Of a DNA stretch of 54,312 nucleotides, positions 26,497 to 36,963 are shown piece by piece (the first letter of the stretch is position 1; every line of letters starts with the position of its first letter). The stretch spans positions 71,117 through 125,428 of the forward strand of contig NZ_LOHF01000009.1 of NCBI RefSeq assembly GCF_002158995.1, in the 5' to 3' direction. A program made the position numbers and the translations under genes. Origin of the DNA: Pseudomonas caspiana (lineage in GTDB: Bacteria; Pseudomonadota; Gammaproteobacteria; Pseudomonadales; Pseudomonadaceae). Below the pieces are notes generated by a model. It was not told the origin of the DNA, searched no databases, and saw only the letters and a list, made by a program, of their open reading frames with translations.

Positions 26497-27348
26497 TCAG
26501 TCCGATGGCCCCGCGAGTAGGAAGTTGCCCTTGGTGTTCAGTGGCTCGTCGGATTCCAGGCTGTTCAATTGCGCGTCGTCCTTGAGATTGACCCCGGACA
26601 AACCCCGTGTGCAGGCTTCTCGCATCAAGTAAAGCAGACGATGCGCGGCCATTGCGTAACTCAGCCCTTCCAGTCGCACATTCGAGATGCAGTTGCGGTG
26701 CGCGTCATTGAGGCCGACCTTGGGGGCGTAGGTGAAATACAGGCCCAGGCTATCCGGCGAGCTGAGGCCGGGACGTTCGCCGATCAGAATCACCGACATT
26801 TTTGCACCGAGCAGTTCGCCGATCTCATCAGCGATGGCGACCCGGCCTTGTTCCACCAGAATCACCGGCGAAAGCGTCCAGCCTTCGGCGCTGGCCAGTT
26901 CTTCCATCCGCGCCAGAAACGGCACGGTGTGGCGATGAACGGCCAGCGAAGACAAGCCATCGGCGACCACCACGGCGACATCAATCCCGTCGGGATGCGC
27001 TGCTGCATAGTCGCGCAGGGTTTGCGCCGAGGCTTCGTCCAGTCGACGGCCCTTGTCCGGGCGTTGCAGGTAGCTGTCCCGGTCCGCTGCGGCGCTGTGT
27101 AAATGCAGGGTCTCGCGATTTTTGGCGGCCAGTTGTTCGCTGAGCGCTGCGTGATCGAACGGCAAATGCACAGCGTCCCGAGCCTGCGCATGGGCAAACT
27201 GGAAATCCAGTTGCGCGCTGGTCGGCAGGCTGGTGCCGGTGCGTCCCAAGGCAATCCGCGCGGGTGTCAGGCGGCGCAGTTCGAGCCACGGGTTTGGCGT
27301 GTTGTCGGGTTTGCTTTCAGGAAGATCGTCCATCAATTGGTCACTCAT
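26497..27348 (-). CDS. eutC: Ethanolamine ammonia-lyase light chain
   Basis: A 283-residue small subunit of the adenosylcobalamin-dependent lyase that splits ethanolamine to acetaldehyde and ammonia. Recognised by [20 protein letters not shown] near residues 28-47, [32 protein letters not shown] and [17 protein letters not shown]. Its start overlaps the end of eutB by four bases (ATGA), ensuring coupled translation of the two subunits. Confidence 0.96.
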   Translation of the reverse strand: MSDQLMDDLPESKPDNTPNPWLELRRLTPARIALGRTGTSLPTSAQLDFQFAHAQARDAVHLPFDHAALSEQLAAKNRETLHLHSAAADRDSYLQRPDKGRRLDEASAQTLRDYAAAHPDGIDVAVVVADGLSSLAVHRHTVPFLARMEELASAEGWTLSPVILVEQGRVAIADEIGELLGAKMSVILIGERPGLSSPDSLGLYFTYAPKVGLNDAHRNCISNVRLEGLSYAMAAHRLLYLMREACTRGLSGVNLKDDAQLNSLESDEPLNTKGNFLLAGPSD

Positions 27349-28739
27349 GCCAGATGCGCCAAAGCGTTGCGAAAGGCGGGTGGCAGGCTGTCACCGAAGT
27401 GTATGCGGCCATCGGTCTGGGTGAAGATGCCCATTTTTTCCAGCCATGCTTCGTATTCCGGCGCAGCCCGCAGCCCCAACGTCTGCCGGGCGTAGAGAGC
27501 GTCGTGGAACGAGGTGGTCTGGTAGTTGAGCATGATGTCGTCAGAGCCCGGAATGCCCATGATGAAGTTGATGCCCGCCACGCCCAGCAGCGTCAGCAGG
27601 GTATCCATGTCGTCTTGATCGGCTTCGGCGTGGTTGGTGTAGCAAATGTCACAACCCATGGGCACGCCCAGCAACTTGCCACAGAAGTGATCTTCAAGCC
27701 CGGCGCGAATGATCTGCTTGCCGTTGTACAGGTATTCCGGGCCGATGAAGCCGACCACGGTGTTGACCAGAAACGGGTTGAAGTGCCGCGCAACGGCATA
27801 GGCGCGGGCCTCGCAGGTTTGCTGATCGAGGCCGTGATGGGCGTTGGCAGACAGTGCACTGCCTTGGCCCGTCTCGAAATACATCAGGTTCTGGCCCAGC
27901 GTGCCGCGATTCAGGCTCAAACCGGCTTCATAACCTTCTTGCAATAGATTGAGGTTGATGCCGAAACTGGAGTTGGCCGCTTCGGTGCCGGTAATCGACT
28001 GGAAGACCAGGTCCACTGGCACACCGCGGTTGATCACTTCAATCGATGTCGTGACGTGGGTCAGCACACAGGCCTGAGTCGGGATTTCATAGCGCTGGAT
28101 GATTGCGTCGAGCATTTCCAGCAGGGCAACGATAGACGAGGTGCTGTCGGTGGCCGGGTTGATGCCGATCATGGCGTCGCCGTTGCCGTACAGCAGGCCG
28201 TCAAGAATGCTCGCGGCGATACCGGAGGGTTCATCTGTCGGGTGATTGGGTTGCAGGCGTGTCGATAAGCGACCGCGCAGGCCCAAGGTGCCGCGAAACT
28301 TTGTGATCACACGAATCTTCTGCGCCACCAGCACCAGATCTTGAACGCGCATGATCTTTGATACGGCGGCTGCCATTTCTGGTGTCAGGCCGGGAGCTAG
28401 GGCGCGCAGGCTGGCTTCGTCGGCCTTGTCGCTGAGCAGCCAGTCACGGAAGCCGCCTACGGTCAGATGGCTGACGGGGGCGAAAGCCAGTGTGTCGTGG
28501 GTATCGATGATCAGCCGGGTGACTTCGTCCTGCTCATACGGGATCAGCGCTTCTTCGAGGAGGTGTTTGAGCGGAATGTTCGCCAGCGCCATTTGCGCGG
28601 CAACCCGCTCACCATCGTTGAGCGCTGCTACGCCCGCCAGAAAATCCCCCGAACGCGCGGGACTGGCCTTGGCCATGACGTCCTTGAGGCTATCGAAGCG
28701 ATACGTCTGTGCGCCGACGGAGTGGGAAAAGCTTGCCAT
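27345..28739 (-). CDS. eutB: Ethanolamine ammonia-lyase heavy chain
   Basis: A 464-residue large subunit with the substrate and cobalamin-binding TIM barrel. Conserved stretches include [14 protein letters not shown], the cobalamin-site region [20 protein letters not shown] and [20 protein letters not shown]. The start at 28739 ([15 protein letters not shown]) is used because GGAG lies seven bases upstream; ATG 28745 would sit on top of that site. The ethanolamine permease gene usually found upstream is missing: a repeat and a terminator occupy that place. Confidence 0.96.
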   Translation of the reverse strand: MASFSHSVGAQTYRFDSLKDVMAKASPARSGDFLAGVAALNDGERVAAQMALANIPLKHLLEEALIPYEQDEVTRLIIDTHDTLAFAPVSHLTVGGFRDWLLSDKADEASLRALAPGLTPEMAAAVSKIMRVQDLVLVAQKIRVITKFRGTLGLRGRLSTRLQPNHPTDEPSGIAASILDGLLYGNGDAMIGINPATDSTSSIVALLEMLDAIIQRYEIPTQACVLTHVTTSIEVINRGVPVDLVFQSITGTEAANSSFGINLNLLQEGYEAGLSLNRGTLGQNLMYFETGQGSALSANAHHGLDQQTCEARAYAVARHFNPFLVNTVVGFIGPEYLYNGKQIIRAGLEDHFCGKLLGVPMGCDICYTNHAEADQDDMDTLLTLLGVAGINFIMGIPGSDDIMLNYQTTSFHDALYARQTLGLRAAPEYEAWLEKMGIFTQTDGRIHFGDSLPPAFRNALAHLA

Positions 28740-28922
28740 ACACATTCTCCATGACGCCCCGGTTCAAGTTCGGGGCGAAGGCAGCAAAGTAAGCAATTAA
28801 TACTCCATCACGGGCTAAGTCGCCAATTACCGGGGTGGATGTGTCGTGAATGCGGTGGGATACGGCGGTTTGTGAACCAATTTGGAGCGTTAAGCTCTCT
28901 CTGAGCTGGAATGCAATCCCCC

Positions 28923-29011
28923 TGTGGGAGCTGAGCTTGCTCGCGATAAGGCTGGATGCGATCTCAAGTGAACCGTCTCCAGCCTTATCGCGAGCAAGCT
29001 CAGCTCCCACA
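28923..29011. repeat. REPIN-like inverted repeat between exaC and eutB
   Basis: Perfect 34-bp inverted arms (TGTGGGAGCTGAGCTTGCTC...) separated by 21 bases, the longest perfect pair in the window. It lies where PAO1 carries the permease gene eat. Confidence 0.92.
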
Positions 29012-29037
29012 AGGGTTTACGCGTGCCTTCGAGAACA

Positions 29038-29063
29038 CCAATGGCCTCCGAAGAGGCCATTGG
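29038..29063 (-). terminator. Hairpin terminator downstream of the aldehyde dehydrogenase gene
   Basis: CCAATGGCCT ... AGGCCATTGG, a perfect 10-bp stem 18 bases after the dehydrogenase stop. The following minus-strand bases (TGTTCTC) are only moderately U-rich. It suggests eutBC is not simply read through from the dehydrogenase gene. Confidence 0.6.
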
Positions 29064-29080
29064 CAGTCAATCAACCTGGC

Positions 29081-30601
29081 TTAGAAAAAGCCCAGCGGGT
29101 TGGTGTCGTAGCTCACCAGCAGGTTTTTGGTCTGCTGATAGTGCTCGAGCGCGACTTTGTGGGTTTCGCGACCAACGCCGGATTTTTTGTAGCCGCCGAA
29201 CGCCGCGTGCGCCGGATACAGGTGGTAGCAGTTGGTCCACACGCGACCGGCCTTGATTGCGCGGCCTACGCGGTAAGCGCGGTTGATATCTCGCGTCCAC
29301 AGGCCAGCACCCAGACCGAACTCGGTGTCGTTGGCGATAGCCACTGCTTCGGCTTCATCCTTGAAGGTGGTGACGCTGACCACCGGGCCGAAGATTTCCT
29401 CCTGAAAGACGCGCATCTTGTTATTGCCTTTAAGCAGCGTTGGCTGAATGTAATAACCGGTCGCCAGATCGCCTTCCAGTTTTTCCACCTTGCCACCTGT
29501 CAACAGCTCGGCACCTTCGCCTTGGGCGATTTCCAGATAAGAGAGGATCTTGTCGAACTGCTGCTGCGACGCTTGCGCGCCGACCATGGTGTCGGTGTCC
29601 AGTGGGTCGCCGCGCTTGATCTTCAGGACCTTCTTCATCACCACTTCCATGAACTGCGGGTAGATCGACTCCTGAACCAGCGCGCGGGAAGGGCAGGTGC
29701 AGACTTCGCCCTGATTGAAGAACGCCAGTACCACGCCTTCTGCGGCTTTTTCGATGAACTCGGGTTCGGCGTTCATGATGTCTTCGAAGAAGATGTTCGG
29801 CGACTTGCCGCCCAGCTCGACGGTGGACGGGATGATGTTATCTGCCGCCAGCTTCATGATGTGCGAACCCACCGGGGTCGAGCCGGTGAAGGCGATTTTG
29901 GCGATACGCTTGCTGCTGGCCAGGGCTTCACCTGCTTCACGGCCGTAACCTTGGACAATATTGAGCACGCCAGGCGGCAGCAAGTCGCCGATCAGTTCAA
30001 CCAGCACACTGATGCCTAGAGGCGTTTGTTCGGCGGGTTTGAGGACGATGCAGTTACCCGCTGCCAGGGCGGGAGCGAGTTTCCACGCGGCCATCAGGAT
30101 CGGGAAGTTCCACGGGATTATCTGCCCGACCACACCCAGCGGTTCATGTATGTGATAAGCCACGGTATTGCCGTCGATCTCGGCTGCGGTGCCTTCCTGA
30201 GCGCGTAATACGCCTGCGAAATAGCGGAAGTGATCGACTGCCAACGGGATGTCGGCATTGAGGGTTTCGCGGATGGCCTTGCCGTTGTCCCAGGTTTCAG
30301 TGATCGCCAGGATCTCGAGATTTTGCTCGATGCGATCGGCGATTTTCAGCAGGGTCAGGGAGCGCTCTTGCACGGAGGTTGTGCCCCAGGCGTCGGCAGC
30401 GGCATGGGCTGCATCCAGAGCTTTGTCGATGTCTTCGGCAGTGGAGCGCGGGAAATCAGCGATAGGCTTGCCAGTAATCGGCGAGGTATTGGTGAAATAT
30501 TGACCTTTGACCGGCGCAACGAACTCGCCGCCAATATAGTTACCGTAGCGTTCCTTGAAGTTGACCAGAGCGCCTTCGGTACCGGGATGTGCGTAACGCA
30601 T
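29081..30601 (-). CDS. exaC: NAD-dependent acetaldehyde dehydrogenase (ExaC-type)
   Basis: A 506-residue aldehyde dehydrogenase oxidising acetaldehyde, here probably made by EutBC, to acetate. The catalytic glutamate is in [12 protein letters not shown] and the catalytic cysteine in [15 protein letters not shown], the ExaC/AcoD signature. [20 protein letters not shown] forms the cofactor site. The ATG at 30601 ([13 protein letters not shown]) follows AGGAGAAATCACC; the longer frame to 30673 lacks such a site. The acceptor aldehyde is inferred from family and context. Confidence 0.95.
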   Translation of the reverse strand: MRYAHPGTEGALVNFKERYGNYIGGEFVAPVKGQYFTNTSPITGKPIADFPRSTAEDIDKALDAAHAAADAWGTTSVQERSLTLLKIADRIEQNLEILAITETWDNGKAIRETLNADIPLAVDHFRYFAGVLRAQEGTAAEIDGNTVAYHIHEPLGVVGQIIPWNFPILMAAWKLAPALAAGNCIVLKPAEQTPLGISVLVELIGDLLPPGVLNIVQGYGREAGEALASSKRIAKIAFTGSTPVGSHIMKLAADNIIPSTVELGGKSPNIFFEDIMNAEPEFIEKAAEGVVLAFFNQGEVCTCPSRALVQESIYPQFMEVVMKKVLKIKRGDPLDTDTMVGAQASQQQFDKILSYLEIAQGEGAELLTGGKVEKLEGDLATGYYIQPTLLKGNNKMRVFQEEIFGPVVSVTTFKDEAEAVAIANDTEFGLGAGLWTRDINRAYRVGRAIKAGRVWTNCYHLYPAHAAFGGYKKSGVGRETHKVALEHYQQTKNLLVSYDTNPLGFF

Positions 30602-30857
30602 GGTGATTTCTCCTGATTTTTTGTTGTTGGGAGAGCTGCCATGACAGTAGCTCTGAATCGTGCGGTTGTTCAAGCGTAGAGCAAAGGGGCGGGCTTTGCC
30701 GGTAGACTCGAATCGGGTGGTTTCTGGAGATGCAGCGGTCTCTAAGTTCCTGCCCCGACTCGTGCGCTCCTAAAGGCAGTGCCAGTCGCCCCGACAAACA
30801 CTAAGTGCCATTTCACCCTCCCTGCGCTAACCTGCGCGGATGTTTTAAGAGGTGGTC
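30602..30857. other. Intergenic region between exaC and mpl
   Basis: Divergent promoters must lie here. Near 30745-30772 (CCCCGACTCGTGCGCTCCTAAAGG) is a decayed half of the GAGGTTACGAGG repeat family. In PAO1 the regulator gene eutR lies at this point, as I recall; no reading frame for it is visible. AAGAGG at 30847-30852 is the mpl ribosome site. Confidence 0.5.
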
Positions 30858-32207
30858 ATGCATATTCATATCCTTGGTATTTGCGGCACGTTCATGGGTT
30901 CTCTGGCGGTGCTCGCCAAAGAGTTGGGACATCGGGTGACCGGTTCCGACGCCAATGTCTATCCGCCGATGAGCACGCAATTGCAGGCTCAGGGCATCGA
31001 GCTGACGCAGGGTTATGACCCGGCTCAACTGGACCCTGCGCCGGATGTTGTGGTGATTGGCAACGCGCTGTCGCGTGGCAACCCTGCCGTTGAATATGTG
31101 CTCAATAAAGGTTTGCCGTATGTGTCCGGCCCGCAATGGCTGGCCGATCATGTGCTTCAAGGTCGCTGGGTGCTGGCAGTCGCAGGTACTCACGGCAAGA
31201 CCACCACCAGCAGCATGCTGGCCTGGGTGCTGGAACATGCAGGCATGAGCCCCGGTTTCCTGATCGGTGGCGTGCCGCAGAACTTCGCGGTGTCGGCCCG
31301 GTTGGGCGGCACGCCGTTCTTCGTGGTCGAGGCCGACGAGTACGACAGCGCCTTCTTCGACAAACGCTCCAAGTTCGTTCATTACCGTCCGCGCACCGCA
31401 ATCCTCAATAACCTTGAGTTCGATCACGCTGACATCTTCCCCGACCTGCCTGCTATCGAGCGCCAGTTCCATCACTTGGTGCGGACTATCCCGAGTGAAG
31501 GTCTGGTCATTCATCCGACCACCGAACCTGCGCTGACCCGCGTGATACAGATGGGCTGCTGGACGCCCGTGCAGACCACTGGTCAAGGCGGTCAGTGGCA
31601 AGCACGTCTTTTGCGCGAAGACGGTTCGCAGTTCGAAGTGATCTTCGAAGGCGAAGTACAGGGAACGGTTGACTGGGACATGACCGGCCAGCACAACGTT
31701 GCGAATGCCTTGGCTACGCTTGCAGCTGCGCGCCATGTTGGCGTGGTACCGGCGATGGGCGTCGAAGCCTTGAGCGCGTTCAAAAGCGTCAAACGTCGCA
31801 TGGAAAAAGTCGCGGAAGTGCGCGGCATCACTATTTACGACGATTTCGCTCACCACCCGACCGCCATCGCCACCACGCTGGATGGCTTGCGCAAGAAAGT
31901 CGGTGATGCGCCCTTGATCGCGATCATCGAACCGCGCTCCAACTCCATGAAACTCGGCGCTCACCGCGACGGTTTGCCGGAAAGCGTGCAGCAGGCTGAT
32001 CAGGTGGTCTGGTACGCACCGGCCAATCTGGGTTGGGACCTGGGCGCGACCGCAGCGCAATGTTCAGTACCGGCAGTGGTCTGCGATTCTCTGGAAGGCA
32101 TCATTGCCCGCGTGAAAAGTCAGGCTCAGCCCGGCACTCACGTGGTGATCATGAGCAACGGCGGCTTTGGCGGCCTGCATGGCAAACTCGCCGAGGCGCT
32201 GCAATGA
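30858..32207 (+). CDS. mpl: UDP-MurNAc:L-Ala-D-Glu-meso-Dap ligase (peptidoglycan recycling)
   Basis: Mpl reattaches recovered murein tripeptide to UDP-MurNAc, saving new synthesis and influencing AmpC control. The 449-residue Mur-ligase has an N-terminal Rossmann-like motif [11 protein letters not shown], the ATP loop [20 protein letters not shown] near 112-131, the central [15 protein letters not shown] and the C-terminal domain with [14 protein letters not shown] 30858 is used, five bases after AAGAGG; a GTG at 30852 overlaps that site. The stop overlaps ubiX by four bases. Confidence 0.96.
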   Translation: MHIHILGICGTFMGSLAVLAKELGHRVTGSDANVYPPMSTQLQAQGIELTQGYDPAQLDPAPDVVVIGNALSRGNPAVEYVLNKGLPYVSGPQWLADHVLQGRWVLAVAGTHGKTTTSSMLAWVLEHAGMSPGFLIGGVPQNFAVSARLGGTPFFVVEADEYDSAFFDKRSKFVHYRPRTAILNNLEFDHADIFPDLPAIERQFHHLVRTIPSEGLVIHPTTEPALTRVIQMGCWTPVQTTGQGGQWQARLLREDGSQFEVIFEGEVQGTVDWDMTGQHNVANALATLAAARHVGVVPAMGVEALSAFKSVKRRMEKVAEVRGITIYDDFAHHPTAIATTLDGLRKKVGDAPLIAIIEPRSNSMKLGAHRDGLPESVQQADQVVWYAPANLGWDLGATAAQCSVPAVVCDSLEGIIARVKSQAQPGTHVVIMSNGGFGGLHGKLAEALQ

Positions 32208-32833
32208 GTGGCCCGGAGCGCATTACCCTGGCGATGACCGGCGCGTCCGGCGCGCAGTACGGCTTGCGCCTGCTGGATTGTCTGGTACGTGAAGATCGCG
32301 AAGTGCACTTTTTGATCTCCAAGGCCGCGCAACTGGTGATGGCGACTGAAACCGACGTTTCGCTGCCACCGAAGTCGGCGATGATGCAGGCGTTTCTCAC
32401 TGAATACACCGGTGCCGCCGCAGGGCAAATTCGGGTGTATGGCAAGGAAGACTGGATGTCGCCGGTGGCCTCGGGCTCGGGCTCGCCTGCCGCGATGGTG
32501 GTGGTGCCGTGTTCCACGGGTTCGTTGTCGGCGATTGCGACCGGCGCTTGCAACAACTTGATCGAGCGCGCCGCTGACGTGACCCTCAAGGAGCGTCGGC
32601 AGTTGATTCTGGTCCCTCGAGAGGCGCCGTTTTCCAGCATTCATCTGGAAAACATGCTCAAATTGTCGAACATGGGCGCTGTGATTCTGCCTGCTTCGCC
32701 CGGCTTTTATCACCAGCCACAGACCATTGATGATCTGGTGGACTTTGTTGTGGCGCGGATTCTCAACCTGCTCAACATCCCGCAAGACATGCTGCCGCGC
32801 TGGGGCGAGCACCACATGGGCGGCGATGAGTAA
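32204..32833 (+). CDS. ubiX: Flavin prenyltransferase
   Basis: UbiX attaches dimethylallyl to FMN, making the prenylated flavin cofactor of UbiD decarboxylase in ubiquinone synthesis. The 209-residue protein has the FMN-binding [14 protein letters not shown] near residue 11, [20 protein letters not shown] in the middle and [20 protein letters not shown], the typical block before the C-terminal dimer helix. It begins within the mpl stop (ATGA) and overlaps the next lipoprotein gene by eight bases, forming a compact three-gene unit. Confidence 0.96.
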   Translation: MSGPERITLAMTGASGAQYGLRLLDCLVREDREVHFLISKAAQLVMATETDVSLPPKSAMMQAFLTEYTGAAAGQIRVYGKEDWMSPVASGSGSPAAMVVVPCSTGSLSAIATGACNNLIERAADVTLKERRQLILVPREAPFSSIHLENMLKLSNMGAVILPASPGFYHQPQTIDDLVDFVVARILNLLNIPQDMLPRWGEHHMGGDE

Positions 32834-33110
32834 GCTGCTGCTGATTGCGCTGGCGCTGAGCCTGACGGGCTGCGCAACCGCCCGCACGCTCAATTCTGCA
32901 CAGCCCGGTGCGCCGGTGGTCTATGCCGGTACGCGGCTGGATTTGTATGCGATGCAGGGGGGCTGCTGTGCAATGGACCGTTTCGGTGCACATGCGCCGA
33001 GCTATCCAGGCCTGGACCTGCCGTCCAGCGCGTTGCTCGATACGCTGTTGCTGCCGTTGTCACTGTTGACTGCGGCAGGTGTGGGCTTTCAAGCGAGTGG
33101 TGGGTTGTAA
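32826..33110 (+). CDS. YceK/YidQ-family lipoprotein
   Basis: A 94-residue small lipoprotein. Lipobox LTGC follows a short hydrophobic signal ([13 protein letters not shown]), so the mature protein begins at C16. The rest matches the YceK/YidQ (DUF1375) pattern: [13 protein letters not shown], then a proline/leucine-rich [20 protein letters not shown]. Function unknown. It overlaps the end of ubiX, implying co-expression with mpl and ubiX. Confidence 0.88.
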   Translation: MSKLLLIALALSLTGCATARTLNSAQPGAPVVYAGTRLDLYAMQGGCCAMDRFGAHAPSYPGLDLPSSALLDTLLLPLSLLTAAGVGFQASGGL

Positions 33111-33170
33111 TTCGCTGTGTATAGGCTGTCAGATCTATAGGCGCTCCGCTGTCTCGCGGCAAACGGTAGA

Positions 33171-33263
33171 CCTGTAGGAGCGCACGAGCACCACGAGGCC
33201 GCGATAGCGATTTATCAAGCAGGACGCCATCGCTGCCTCGCGATGCTCGTGAACTCCTACAGG
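33171..33263. repeat. REP-like inverted repeat, GAGGTTACGAGG family variant
   Basis: Ends CCTGTAGGAG and CTCCTACAGG with inner GAGGCCGCGATAGCG/CGCTGCCTCGCGATG-type arms. Orientation is reversed relative to the copies at 15192 and 15343. Confidence 0.75.
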
Positions 33264-33321
33264 ATTAAATTAAATCTGGACCTGCATCCCTGACACGCCG
33301 CAGTCGCGAAACAACACAGAC

Positions 33322-33364
33322 TTGTAGGAGTGAGCTTGCTCGCGATGCTCGTTAGCTCCTACAG
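33322..33364. repeat. Chimeric REP half-elements
   Basis: TTGTAGGAGTGAGCTTGCTC, a GCTTGCTCGCGAT-type arm, runs directly into GATGCTCGTTAGCTCCTACAGG, the right arm of the GAGGTTACGAGG family. The usual centre is absent, so two families were joined through their shared GCGATG/GATGCTCG stretch. Confidence 0.7.
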
Positions 33365-33422
33365 GAAAGTATTCCCAATCAGATAGTTGTAGTTGTTTGA
33401 GAGGGGCGCTGGTTTCAGGAAA

Positions 33423-34064
33423 TCACTTCCCCAAACGCCTTAATTCATCCGACTCCACAATCCGCACCCCTGATTGCTCTTCAAGCGCCAGACGCCAAAG
33501 CGCTCTGCCTAACGTGCACGCTTCAATCGCGCCATATTTTCCCGGAATCAGCTTGGCCAATGGTGCTGCAAGTTGCTCAGCCAGACGCTGTTCGCTACGG
33601 TTGCCTACCAGCAGGGAAGGGCGGGCGATGGTCAGTTGCGGCCAGTCCTGGGCAATGAGCGCCTGCTCCATCTCGCCTTTGATACGCGTATAGAAAACGC
33701 TGGATCTCGTGTCGGCATTGATCGCGCTGATCACCAGCAAGTGCCTTGCGCCCAGCTCCCGGGCGCGTTTGGCGAAGGCCACGACCAGATCCAGATCAAC
33801 TGCTTTGAATGCCTCTTGCGAACCGGCCTGCTTGATCGTCGTACCCAGGCAGCAGAACGCGATATCGACCTGCCCACTCAAACCGGGCAACAGCCCGCTC
33901 AGTTCGCCGACCGGGTTTTCCAGATGCGAATGCTCGGGCACTGGCCGACGAGTCGGTGCCAGCACGCGGCTTATAGTGGGTTCATTGAGCAGGCGATCCA
34001 GCAAGTGTTCGCCGGTGAGGCCGGTAGCTCCCGCAAGCAGGATGTGTTGAGGCGTCAAGTACAT
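33423..34064 (-). CDS. NAD(P)-binding SDR-like protein
   Basis: A 213-residue atypical short-chain dehydrogenase/NmrA-like Rossmann protein. The nucleotide loop [18 protein letters not shown] is at residues 9-26; [26 protein letters not shown] and the active-site-like YTRIKGEME (Tyr-x-x-x-Lys) follow; [14 protein letters not shown] is typical of the HTATIP2/YwnB type. Substrate unknown. It lies 25 bases downstream of the MORN/C13 protein gene on the same strand and may be in its transcript. Confidence 0.88.
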   Translation of the reverse strand: MYLTPQHILLAGATGLTGEHLLDRLLNEPTISRVLAPTRRPVPEHSHLENPVGELSGLLPGLSGQVDIAFCCLGTTIKQAGSQEAFKAVDLDLVVAFAKRARELGARHLLVISAINADTRSSVFYTRIKGEMEQALIAQDWPQLTIARPSLLVGNRSEQRLAEQLAAPLAKLIPGKYGAIEACTLGRALWRLALEEQSGVRIVESDELRRLGK

Positions 34065-34089
34065 AAAGTTCTCCCTTGATACCGACAGC

Positions 34090-35820
34090 TTAGTGGCTTG
34101 CAGCAGTCTTCGCTTCCTTGCGGATCATCGTGGTATTCAGGGCCCGTTCCGCCTGGTTTTTGCGTAGCAATTGCCAGCGGGAAATCACGCCCTTGGGTGC
34201 CCAGATCTGCGGCTCAGACGCTTCGTAGTTATCTGCTATCTCACGTTCTGCGACGAATGCTTTGGCGTCGCTGAAGGCTTGTTGCAGGTCATCGGTTTCG
34301 ACCAGCGCCTTGCCAAATAGTGCATCGCCAAAATAAGTGAAGTCCGCTTCTTCCGAACAGCCAAAGGAAACCCGGTCAGCGCGGGAGGCAGTCATGATCA
34401 GTGTGCGGTCGTCTTTCAGCGCAGGGATGAAGCCGCCGGAATAACAAGCCGAAATGACGATGACTTTGTCGCGATTCTTCAGCGGTGCCAGCGCTTCAGC
34501 CAGTTCGTCGGCGGGCAGGTCGGCCAGTTCCAGGCGTGGCTGATCCAGCACAAGTTCATGCTCGGCAGTGCCGTGGCTGGTCAGGTAAATGAACACCAGG
34601 TCTTCCGGACCGCTGCGTTGTGCCAGGGTTTTTACCGCACGGCTGATGCTTTCCCGGGTGGCCAAAGGACGATCGATCATGTGGTCGCGATGGTTGACCA
34701 GCGTGATCTGCCCAAAAGCCCCGAAGCGTGAGGCCAGCAAATTATTGACGTAGTCGGCTTCGCGCAGGAACACGCTTTGTTTGCCGTCGCCACCCACCAC
34801 CAGACTGAACAACTCCACCGATGGCGTAGAAGCAGGAACTGCCGACAATGATTTTTCCAGCAGCGGGCCCTGCGCCAGCAAGCCAGCTTCCAGTGCGTCG
34901 GGTAGCAACTTGCCTTTGGCGTCGCGGATCAATTGGCCGTTGGCCCACGTGCCGCTTTGCACGCTGCCCTGAATCGGCGTCAGCACGCCTTGGCCCTGAT
35001 AGACGTCATCAGCGAATTGCCCAACGTAGGTGCTGCCGTCCACCAGTCTCAAGCGGCCCTGGCCGGTAAAGCGCCAGTTAGTGAATTCGCCCTGATAACG
35101 GCTGCCATCGGCACCGATCAGTTCGCCTTTGCCGTTTAACGCGCCAGCTCTGAACTGACCGACCCAAACGTCGCCATCGCTGTTTTCGTAGCGGCCGCGA
35201 CCATCCAGTTGGTTGTTGCGAAAGCCGCCGACGTATTGATCGCCTTCGGCACTGGTAAAACTACCGTTCCCTTCCAGCTTGCCGTTGACGAATTTGCCGC
35301 TGAACTGGTTACCGCTGGCGTCGCTGCGCAGGCCTTCGCCGTTGGGCTTGCCGCGGGCAAACATGCCTTGGTACTGGCTGCCGTCTTCGAGTTCGATTCG
35401 GCCCAGCCCTTCGTACTGATCGGCCTTGAAGGCGCCGCGATAAGTCAGGCCTTTTTCTTTGAGCGTGCCTTCACCCTCGCGGCGTCCTTGTTTGAAACCG
35501 CCGACGTAAATACCGCCGTGGGTGATCAGTGTGCCCTGGCCGTCGAACAGGCCGTTGGCGAAGCCGCCCTTATAAGTGTCGCCATTGCTCGCGTGCCATT
35601 CGCCATTGCCTTGCCATAACCCGTCGTGAAACTCCCCGGCATACCAACTGCCGTTGGGGTAGTCGATCCGACCTTGCCCCTGCAGCAAGCCGTTGACCAC
35701 GTCGCCGCGATAGCGCCCGCCGTCTGGCAGGCGCGCATCAGGCGGGGACAGCGGTTCGCCGTCGCCGCAAGCAGCGAGAAGAAAAGTCAGAGCCAAAGGA
35801 ACAAGCGCGCGCATGGTCAA
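34090..35820 (-). CDS. MORN-repeat lipoprotein with C13 (legumain-like) peptidase domain
   Basis: A 576-residue envelope protein. Lipobox LLAAC places the lipidated cysteine at residue 18. Residues 37-296 hold about twelve MORN repeats ([28 protein letters not shown] and so on). Residues 335-550 are a caspase-fold C13 peptidase domain with the dyad H416 ([12 protein letters not shown]) and C459 ([10 protein letters not shown]). MORN repeats often bind lipids or peptidoglycan-associated partners. The C13 family includes legumain and GPI8 in eukaryotes. Substrate and function in Pseudomonas are, to my knowledge, not established. Confidence 0.9.
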   Translation of the reverse strand: MTMRALVPLALTFLLAACGDGEPLSPPDARLPDGGRYRGDVVNGLLQGQGRIDYPNGSWYAGEFHDGLWQGNGEWHASNGDTYKGGFANGLFDGQGTLITHGGIYVGGFKQGRREGEGTLKEKGLTYRGAFKADQYEGLGRIELEDGSQYQGMFARGKPNGEGLRSDASGNQFSGKFVNGKLEGNGSFTSAEGDQYVGGFRNNQLDGRGRYENSDGDVWVGQFRAGALNGKGELIGADGSRYQGEFTNWRFTGQGRLRLVDGSTYVGQFADDVYQGQGVLTPIQGSVQSGTWANGQLIRDAKGKLLPDALEAGLLAQGPLLEKSLSAVPASTPSVELFSLVVGGDGKQSVFLREADYVNNLLASRFGAFGQITLVNHRDHMIDRPLATRESISRAVKTLAQRSGPEDLVFIYLTSHGTAEHELVLDQPRLELADLPADELAEALAPLKNRDKVIVISACYSGGFIPALKDDRTLIMTASRADRVSFGCSEEADFTYFGDALFGKALVETDDLQQAFSDAKAFVAEREIADNYEASEPQIWAPKGVISRWQLLRKNQAERALNTTMIRKEAKTAASH

Positions 35821-35910
35821 TCCCGAACAATATGATTTCAGGTGTGCAGATGAGGAGTGAGGGCGTTCTGTGCACAGCCGCAGGGAGTATGCCGCAGCGA
35901 GTATTAGCGA

Positions 35911-35942
35911 CGAAACAGTCTGTAACGACTGTTTCGTGTTTT
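35911..35942 (-). terminator. Terminator-like hairpin after the MaoC gene
   Basis: CGAAACAGTC-TGTAAC-GACTGTTTCG is a perfect 10-bp stem starting 14 bases after the MaoC stop on the minus strand. A T-run (TGTTTTGG) lies only on the plus side, so termination from the minus side is less certain. Confidence 0.55.
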
Positions 35943-35949
35943 GGTGGTG

Positions 35950-36411
35950 TTACACGAAGCACATCGACAGCGGCTCAGCGATGAACGCGGGCTTTTCCTG
36001 CCCTTCTATTTCCAGCGTTGCCGTGGCTTTGAGCAACCATTGGCCGGGTTTTTTCTCGGTCACTTCCGTCAGCGCGACTTTTAGACGAACGCGCGAATCG
36101 ACTTTAACCGGCTGAATGAAGCGAACGCTGTCCAGCCCATAGTTGATCACCATTTTCAAACCTTCAGGCAGAACCAGCAGGTCCTCCATTAGCTTGGGAA
36201 TTAACGACAGCGACAGGAAGCCATGGGCGATGGTCCCGCCAAATGGCGTCTGCGCAGCTTTGACCGGATCGACGTGAATGAACTGGAAATCGCCCGTGGC
36301 TTCGGCGAATAAATTAATGCGTTCCTGATCGATGGTCAGCCATTCGGAATGTCCCAATTCCTTGCCGATGTAGTCCTTGAGTTCTGCAACAGGTACAAAA
36401 GGCATGTCCAC
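35950..36411 (-). CDS. MaoC-like (hotdog) dehydratase
   Basis: A 153-residue single-hotdog protein of the MaoC/(R)-specific enoyl-CoA hydratase family. It has the hydratase signature around residues 30-60: FAEATGDFQFIHVDPVKAAQ, with the Asp-x4-His dyad, and FGGTIAHGFLSLSLIPKLM. Such enzymes hydrate enoyl-CoA, feeding fatty-acid or polyhydroxyalkanoate metabolism; the true substrate is unknown. It stands alone between hairpins and divergent genes. Confidence 0.92.
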   Translation of the reverse strand: MDMPFVPVAELKDYIGKELGHSEWLTIDQERINLFAEATGDFQFIHVDPVKAAQTPFGGTIAHGFLSLSLIPKLMEDLLVLPEGLKMVINYGLDSVRFIQPVKVDSRVRLKVALTEVTEKKPGQWLLKATATLEIEGQEKPAFIAEPLSMCFV

Positions 36412-36594
36412 TCTCCTTGTTCTACTGATGTTGTTGTCGCTTTTTACTTTTTATTGCGTAGGATTTTGCCTTCGCGTGCGACACAAAGATCAGCAGAGAG
36501 AGTGGGATTGGTCAAGGAAACGTAACCTCGCGAATGCCCGTCCATAGCTGTACAAGGTGCTTATAATGGCCCCGCGAATCTGCTGGAGCTTTCT

Positions 36595-36963
36595 ATGTTG
36601 CTAAGGGGCCTGACCTGGCTGGTGCTGTTTCAATTACTCGGCACCGCGCTGAATCATTTGTTCTTGTCTATCTTGCCGGGCCCGATCATTGGTCTGGTGC
36701 TGTTGCTGGCATTCCTCATGGTGCGCGGCGAAGTCAGCGAGCCCATCAGTCAGGCCGCCAGTAGCCTGTTGCGCTACTTGCCGTTGTTGCTGGTGCCGCC
36801 CGCCGTAGGTGTCATGGTTTATGCGGCAGCGATTGCCGAAGACTTCTGGGCGATTGTTGGTGCGTTGGTAATCTCGCTGATGGTTGCCCTGACCTTTGTC
36901 GGCTGGCTGATGCAGAAACTCATCGAGCGTCAGGCGCGTGCCGGGAGCCATCATGACGCTTGA
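36595..36963 (+). CDS. CidA/LrgA-family holin-like protein
   Basis: A 122-residue inner-membrane protein with four hydrophobic segments (5-28, 29-43, 60-84, 88-110) in CidA/LrgA style: LLRGLTWLVLFQLLGTALNH and LPGPIIGLVLLLAFL. These proteins act with LrgB/CidB-like partners in murein hydrolase control, programmed lysis, or, in newer work, export of small carbon acids. GGAGC precedes the ATG. It overlaps the LrgB-type gene, confirming the pair. Confidence 0.92.
   Translation: MLLRGLTWLVLFQLLGTALNHLFLSILPGPIIGLVLLLAFLMVRGEVSEPISQAASSLLRYLPLLLVPPAVGVMVYAAAIAEDFWAIVGALVISLMVALTFVGWLMQKLIERQARAGSHHDA

Noticed and set aside
30813..32060. Long minus-strand ORF of 415 residues
   Set aside because: It is the complementary shadow of mpl, whose motifs are unmistakable on the plus strand.
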